Part shown: piece by piece, positions 14,359 through 17,970 of the stretch
How positions within the stretch are numbered: the first letter of the stretch is position 1
Layout: the number at the start of each line of letters is the position of its first letter
DNA from: Desulfobacula sp.
GTDB taxonomy: Bacteria > Desulfobacterota > Desulfobacteria > Desulfobacterales > Desulfobacteraceae
DNA: 17,970 nt
Direction of reading: 5' to 3'
NCBI GenBank assembly: GCA_027858355.1
Contig: JAQICW010000605.1
Location: 1 to 17,970 of the forward strand
Made by a program: the position numbers and the translations under genes
Notes under the pieces: generated by a model
The model's database searches: none
Told to the model about the DNA's origin: nothing
The model's input: the letters and a program-made list of their open reading frames with translations, nothing else

Positions 14359-15162
14359 ATGAATTCCATGATTGCATCTTTAAGAAAATTTATTCTTGAA
14401 AAACTCGAAAAACAGAAGCGACAATATGAACAGAGGGCTTACAACAATTTAAGCAAGTTGTATGGCATTATTCAACCCGGTGATATTTTGTTGGTGGAAG
14501 GCCGATCTGAGATGAGCCGGTTGATAAAATTATTCTCCAGCAGTAATTGGAGCCATGTTGCAATGTATGGAGGGAACAAATTGATAAACTCAGATCATAA
14601 AGCTGAAGATCTTTACTTAAAAAGATACGGAGAAGACGCTAATCACATGCTGGTGGAAGCCTTCTCCGGCAAGGGTGTTATTGCGACACCTTTAAAAAAA
14701 TATAAAGATTACAATATCAGGCTTTGCCGACCCTATGGAATCCTCGATTCTGATCTGCGTTATGTCATTGAGCAAGTGATTGGCAGTTTGGGAATGCGCT
14801 ATGATGATCAAAATATAATGGCTATTGCATTAATGGCTGTGCAAGCACTTTGGCGGCCAAAAAACAATCATACCTTGCGAGCATGCCTTGGAAACTGCAA
14901 TGATTTTCAGGTGATCTGTTCCGGGATGATAGCTCAAGCCTTTCAGAGTGTGGGATATCCAATTGTGCCGGCGCTCTTACCTCAATCCTCAAAAGATGCA
15001 TTTGACGAAAATAATCCTTACGGGGGAGGGTTGATAATGCGGCATTACACCCAGGTAACACCCAAAGATTTCGATCTAAGCCCTAATTTTGAAGTAATAA
15101 AATACAATATCATGGGAGATATTCGGTTCGATTATAAATCACTTTGGGCAAAGCAGCTTTAA
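14359..15162 (+). CDS. Permuted NlpC/P60 (YiiX/YebB-like) papain-fold cysteine hydrolase
   Basis: The 267 residues show the circularly permuted papain fold of the YiiX/YebB-like group: IQPGDILLVEGRS (38-50), W65?-region NWSHVAMYGG with the likely catalytic H66, LVEAFSGKGVIATPLKKY (98-115) with E100, the arginine-rich strand IRLCRPYGILDS, and V-I-C187-S-G-M with the likely catalytic Cys. Members hydrolyse amide or ester bonds in peptides or lipids; the substrate is not predictable. There is no signal peptide. Residues 5-35 are a charged helical lead, so it is probably cytosolic or peripheral. No clear Shine-Dalgarno site precedes either ATG 14359 or ATG 14368, so the exact start is uncertain. 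It lies 65 bases after the flavoprotein gene and may be part of the same transcript. Confidence 0.82.
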   Translation: MNSMIASLRKFILEKLEKQKRQYEQRAYNNLSKLYGIIQPGDILLVEGRSEMSRLIKLFSSSNWSHVAMYGGNKLINSDHKAEDLYLKRYGEDANHMLVEAFSGKGVIATPLKKYKDYNIRLCRPYGILDSDLRYVIEQVIGSLGMRYDDQNIMAIALMAVQALWRPKNNHTLRACLGNCNDFQVICSGMIAQAFQSVGYPIVPALLPQSSKDAFDENNPYGGGLIMRHYTQVTPKDFDLSPNFEVIKYNIMGDIRFDYKSLWAKQL

Positions 15163-15191
15163 AATTTGTAAAAGACCAAAGGAGAAAACAC

Positions 15192-15227
15192 ATGAATGCT
15201 CTATTGTTAGAAGAAGAAGGGCGGTAG
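15192..15227 (+). pseudogene. Strong ribosome site opening an 11-codon ORF, probable gene stump
   Basis: AAAGGAGAA at 15178-15186 is ideally placed before ATG 15192, but the frame ends at TAG 15225 after MNALLLEEEGR. A one-base slip would add AVAIIIIAPLKQPHL, a hydrophobic run, before the next stop. Beyond this point the DNA is the 3' end of the broken kinase on the other strand. It could be a tiny leader-like ORF, but a gene cut off at a junction is more likely. Confidence 0.4.
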
Positions 15228-15236
15228 CTATTATTA

Positions 15237-16030
15237 TTATTGCCCCCTTGAAACAACCTCATTTATGACCTTGCTCAGTTCATCTCTGGTTGTAGGCTTT
15301 GTAAGAGATCCTGTTTCCAGTTTAGCTTCTACATTGATCAACCCTCCATGTTTATTAATTATGGAATAACTGATTGTAAGCCCGAGTCCCTGCCCTTTAT
15401 CAGCCCCCATACCTTTTGTTGAAAAATAGGGATCAAATATTTTTTCAAGGTTTTCACATGATACCGTAAGTTGGCCATTATCATCCATTGCTTCTCTTGC
15501 ATTGACGACTATATTACGGACAACCTTTTTGATCTGACCTTCATCAATATTTACTTGTCTGATGTCATCAATGTTTATTCATTTCTGTGCTGTAATTTTC
15601 AAAAATGGCCTTATCTTGATTCAATGCGACTTTCCCATAATTATTAATCCAAGACTGCTCTGTTTTCTAACTTCACACTATGTGAGTGTTGGTTTTTAAG
15701 AAGCGGGAGTTTTGAGGTGGGAATACCTATATGTAAAGGATTTGAAGAAGCAACAATCATTTCTTTGTGATTCGAAACGGCAATTTCTATTGCATATGGA
15801 TTATTCTTCAAATTTTCAAAATATATTTGCAGGTCTCCATAATCATCATTGATTAAAGCAAACCTGCTAACATCTTTAAGTAAAAAGATCGTAATTGCAT
15901 GCTGTTCTTTAATCTGAGCTTTAATGGATTTAAATGAATTGCTTTGGGTCTGCCATAAAACAAGAGATACCATTAGGAGTTCAAGCACAAAAATAACAAG
16001 AGCGATGCGGTATTTTAATGAGAATATCAT
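15237..16030 (-). pseudogene. Degraded hybrid sensor histidine kinase (multiple deletions and frameshifts)
   Basis: Read along the minus strand from 16030. First comes a signal-anchor helix (LKYRIALVIFVLELLMVSL) and about 100 residues of periplasmic sensor domain, ending at a stop near 15644. A frame change then continues it as SWINNYGKVALNQDKAIFENYS to a TGA at 15570-15568. Next the frame shifts again to a kinase N-box (GQIKKVVRNIVVNAREAMDD). Sequence resembling LTVS is joined directly to ENLEKIFDPYFSTKG, with the DxGxG box missing. After the intact G2 box (GQGLGLTISYSI), ETGS is joined to LTKPTTRDELSKVINEV, the usual C-terminal end of a receiver domain. HAMP/PAS, the phosphoacceptor His domain and most of the receiver are absent. 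It cannot work as a kinase. Its start overlaps the stop of the upstream kinase by four bases, so both were once one operon. Confidence 0.8.
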
Positions 16031-17622
16031 GCAACGGGCAGTTTTATCCGGAACGTTGTTCCCTCTGGACCGAAATCAGCTACATCAATCTCCCCTTTTT
16101 GTTCTTGAATGATTCCATGACTGATGGAAAGCCCCAGCCCTGTACCTTTGCCCACCTCTTTGGTGGTATAAAAAGGATCAAAAATAATATTCAGTGCTTC
16201 CTGGGGTATCCCGCACCCGTTATCCGTGAATAAGATTTCAACCTTTTTTTTATCACCTTCTGAAACATGGGTGGTAATCACGATCTTTTTCTGCAATTGG
16301 GCACCATCTCCCTTGGATTCAAACTTTGATTCTATGGCATCCCGCGCATTGGTGAGCATATTGAGAAAGACCTGCTCCAACTGACTGGCATTTCCCAGAA
16401 CTTTGGGAAGGTCGTTGGAAAGATCCTTTATCACTTTGATATCTCTTAATTTGAGTTGTTCTCCAATCATCAAAAAGGAATCTTGAATGATCCCGTTGAC
16501 ATCCACCGGCGTTAACTCGTTTTTTGATTGGCGGGAAAAAACCCGCAGATGGTTGATGATCTTCATCATGCGCTTGGTGTTTTTTTCGATGGAGTTAAGG
16601 TTTTCCAGCAAGTTGGCAGTATCCAGAGAATTTTTACGCTGTTTTCTCAATGTGAGCTGTGCCGTGCCTCGAATAAGCATCAGGGGTTGATTCAATTCAT
16701 GGGCCACGCCTGCAGCAAGTTCGCCGATGGAGGCCAGTTTCCCTGCCTGGACCAACTGGCTCTGGGTATTTTTTAGGTCCTTGTAGGCCGCTTGCAAGTT
16801 ATCTCCTGCCTTCTTACGTTCGGTAATGTCATGGGCGATACCGCGGAATCCGACTATGTTGCCGTTATAGTCCCTCATCAAGGAAGCAAACAGTTCATGA
16901 AAACCATGGGTTCCATCCTTTTTGATTACTTCATAGTTGGATGTTCTTGCCGGCTTTCCAGTTTTATAGATTTGGTTAAAGAAATTGAGGATTCTCTTGG
17001 CGGATCTCGGAGGCATGTAGTCACGATTATTCATTCCCATTAATTCATCTTGGGAATATCCAAGGATTTTCGACAGTGAATTATTGAAGAAGATAAAGTT
17101 ACCTTTAAGGTCAACCTCAAAGTAGGCTTCTTCTATGCTTTCGAGGATGGTTCGATATTTTTCTTCCGACTCTCGCAACGACGTCTGCACCTGATTGCTT
17201 TTAGAGATTTTCTTTTCGATTATGTTCAGCGAGTGTTCAAGTTCGGTCTTTGTTTGAGCAAGCTGGCTAACGGAAGGTATCCATTTCCAAAAACCAAAAG
17301 CAATAAAAATGAATCCAAGCAGATAGCCGACCAATTTTTCTAAAATGGCTTCGTATTCGGTGTCTCCAATAACTATAAATTTATTTAAGCTTTCAAAATT
17401 ATCAGTAACATCAACCTCCATTCCGAAGAATAGTAGTACAAAGCCAATTATTAAACTATTCCAGCCACGTTTATTATAATTAAGTCCCTTTCTCCCAGAA
17501 ATGTATAAAAAACAAATGATGCTCCCTACAATAACTGCTCGAAAAATTTCTAAAATAATATCAGTCATATTTTTTGTAACAAAATCCCTTGGTGAGGGTT
17601 TTACATAACATGCATTATTCAT
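16027..17622 (-). CDS. Membrane-bound PAS sensor histidine kinase
   Basis: The 531 residues have membrane helices at about 22-42, 54-70 and 95-112, then a coiled region (120-150), a PAS/PAC domain (153-270, ending FRGIAHDITERKK), a HisKA domain with phosphoacceptor H308 in ELAAGVAHELNQPL, and a full HATPase: N-box NMLTNARDAI (421-430), DNGCGIP (467-473), FDPFYTTK and GKGTGLGLSISHGI (491-504). All catalytic boxes are intact. It autophosphorylates on H308 and passes phosphate to an unidentified response regulator; none is nearby, so it is an orphan here. The start at 17622 has only a weak AGAG upstream, and Met19 (17568) is an alternative that removes CYVKPSPRDFVTKN. Its TGA overlaps the ATG of the degraded downstream kinase (ATGA). 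Confidence 0.9.
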   Translation of the reverse strand: MNNACYVKPSPRDFVTKNMTDIILEIFRAVIVGSIICFLYISGRKGLNYNKRGWNSLIIGFVLLFFGMEVDVTDNFESLNKFIVIGDTEYEAILEKLVGYLLGFIFIAFGFWKWIPSVSQLAQTKTELEHSLNIIEKKISKSNQVQTSLRESEEKYRTILESIEEAYFEVDLKGNFIFFNNSLSKILGYSQDELMGMNNRDYMPPRSAKRILNFFNQIYKTGKPARTSNYEVIKKDGTHGFHELFASLMRDYNGNIVGFRGIAHDITERKKAGDNLQAAYKDLKNTQSQLVQAGKLASIGELAAGVAHELNQPLMLIRGTAQLTLRKQRKNSLDTANLLENLNSIEKNTKRMMKIINHLRVFSRQSKNELTPVDVNGIIQDSFLMIGEQLKLRDIKVIKDLSNDLPKVLGNASQLEQVFLNMLTNARDAIESKFESKGDGAQLQKKIVITTHVSEGDKKKVEILFTDNGCGIPQEALNIIFDPFYTTKEVGKGTGLGLSISHGIIQEQKGEIDVADFGPEGTTFRIKLPVA

Positions 17623-17632
17623 GAATCTCTAA

Positions 17633-17892
17633 ATTCTCAACAATTCAGCCGGTATCTTTAAGCACATTGGATCAAATTCACGTTACAATAAATATTTTAA
17701 TAATGCAAAAAAAATCATAAATGGCAATAGTGACGAGCAAAATCAAGCGAAATACCATGACTACAAAAAGATATAGACGGTGCTCAGGGTTTGGGCGGCG
17801 GTGACTATAGTAACGGGAAGAATCAAATAAACCAAGATCCCATGAAATTGTATTGGAGTTATGTTGCGAGTGGCGCTAACCCTATAAAATAA
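17633..17892 (+). pseudogene. Frameshifted 3' remnant of an unrecognised gene
   Basis: A frame from 17633 reads ILNNSAGIFKHIGSNSRY and then a polar stretch to a TAG at 17774. Shifting one frame near 17761-17772 continues protein-like sequence (KDIDGAQGLGGGDYSNGKN, then DPMKLYWSYVASGANPIK) to a double stop, TAA TGA, at 17890-17895. The Gly/Asn/Asp-rich composition and the neat double stop look like the end of a real gene that has lost its 5' part and one frame. I do not recognise the family. A chance pair of ORFs cannot be excluded. Confidence 0.4.
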
Positions 17893-17901
17893 TGATAAAA
17901 T

Positions 17902-17930
17902 TTGACTTATTGATTGTAAATCAATATTAA
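17902..17930 (+). promoter_or_regulatory. Candidate promoter with a dyad in the spacer, reading out of the window
   Basis: TTGACT (17902-17907) and TATTAA (17925-17930) are 17 bases apart. Between them ATTGATT-GTA-AATCAAT (17909-17925) is a perfect 7-bp dyad that could be an operator. The gene it would serve lies beyond the right edge. Confidence 0.4.
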
Positions 17931-17970
17931 TACAGTAACTTTCCTATCTGAAAATTTGTTACAGGAAGAT

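Noticed and set aside
15568..15570. TGA inside the broken kinase as a second selenocysteine codon
   Set aside because: The reading frame changes at this point and the context is not a redox motif; it is a decay stop.
17580..17601. Hairpin TCCCT/AGGG with A and T flanks inside the kinase 5' end
   Set aside because: The stem is short and lies within the probable coding start; it may be relevant to start choice but is not convincing as a terminator.
1..17970. CRISPR array, tRNA, rRNA, insertion sequence
   Set aside because: I saw no regularly spaced repeats, no cloverleaf or rRNA-like stretch and no transposase-like product; the inverted repeat at 10009-10100 has no associated gene.

Overview
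The window holds about a dozen chromosomal genes on both strands. No rRNA, tRNA, CRISPR array or intact mobile element is visible. Domain content suggests an anaerobic bacterium of the Desulfobacterota, probably a Desulfobacterales-type sulfate reducer. The pointers are a UGA-encoded selenoprotein of the AhpD type, an acyl-CoA dehydrogenase carrying a rubredoxin-like tail, aconitase with a short citrate synthase, and several membrane sensor kinases. This placement is inference from gene content; there is no marker gene.

Layout. At 1-1750 the 3' part of a PAS/HD-GYP c-di-GMP phosphodiesterase enters from the left edge. At 1930-2505 lies an AhpD/carboxymuconolactone-decarboxylase-like selenoprotein. 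Its redox motif is Cys-Ala-Tyr-Sec with the conserved His four residues on, and a SECIS-like hairpin follows the in-frame TGA at 2173. At 2730-5478 three plus-strand genes follow: an exported TPR protein, an exported rhodanese with an extra N-terminal beta-rich domain, and the acyl-CoA dehydrogenase/rubredoxin fusion. A G10/C9 hairpin at 5521-5553 then ends the minus-strand aconitase-citrate synthase pair (9515-5561). At 9658-11008 (minus) are a small unknown gene, an intergenic inverted repeat and an MscS-like channel.

At 11322-14293 a tight plus-strand operon encodes a TVP38/TMEM64 membrane protein, an exported DUF547 protein and a MerA/Lpd-like flavoprotein disulfide reductase. A permuted NlpC/P60 (YiiX-like) cysteine hydrolase follows at 14359-15162. 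The right end (15192-17970) looks eroded. It has a strong ribosome site opening an 11-codon ORF, a hybrid histidine kinase shredded by deletions and frameshifts, an intact PAS histidine kinase whose stop overlaps the start of the broken one, and a frameshifted remnant of an unknown gene.

Functional themes are thiol/selenol redox chemistry (Sec-AhpD, rhodanese, flavoprotein disulfide reductase), central carbon and acyl-CoA oxidation (aconitase, citrate synthase, acyl-CoA dehydrogenase) and signalling (HD-GYP, kinases). The strongest single observation is the selenoprotein, which ordinary gene calling splits into two ORFs.
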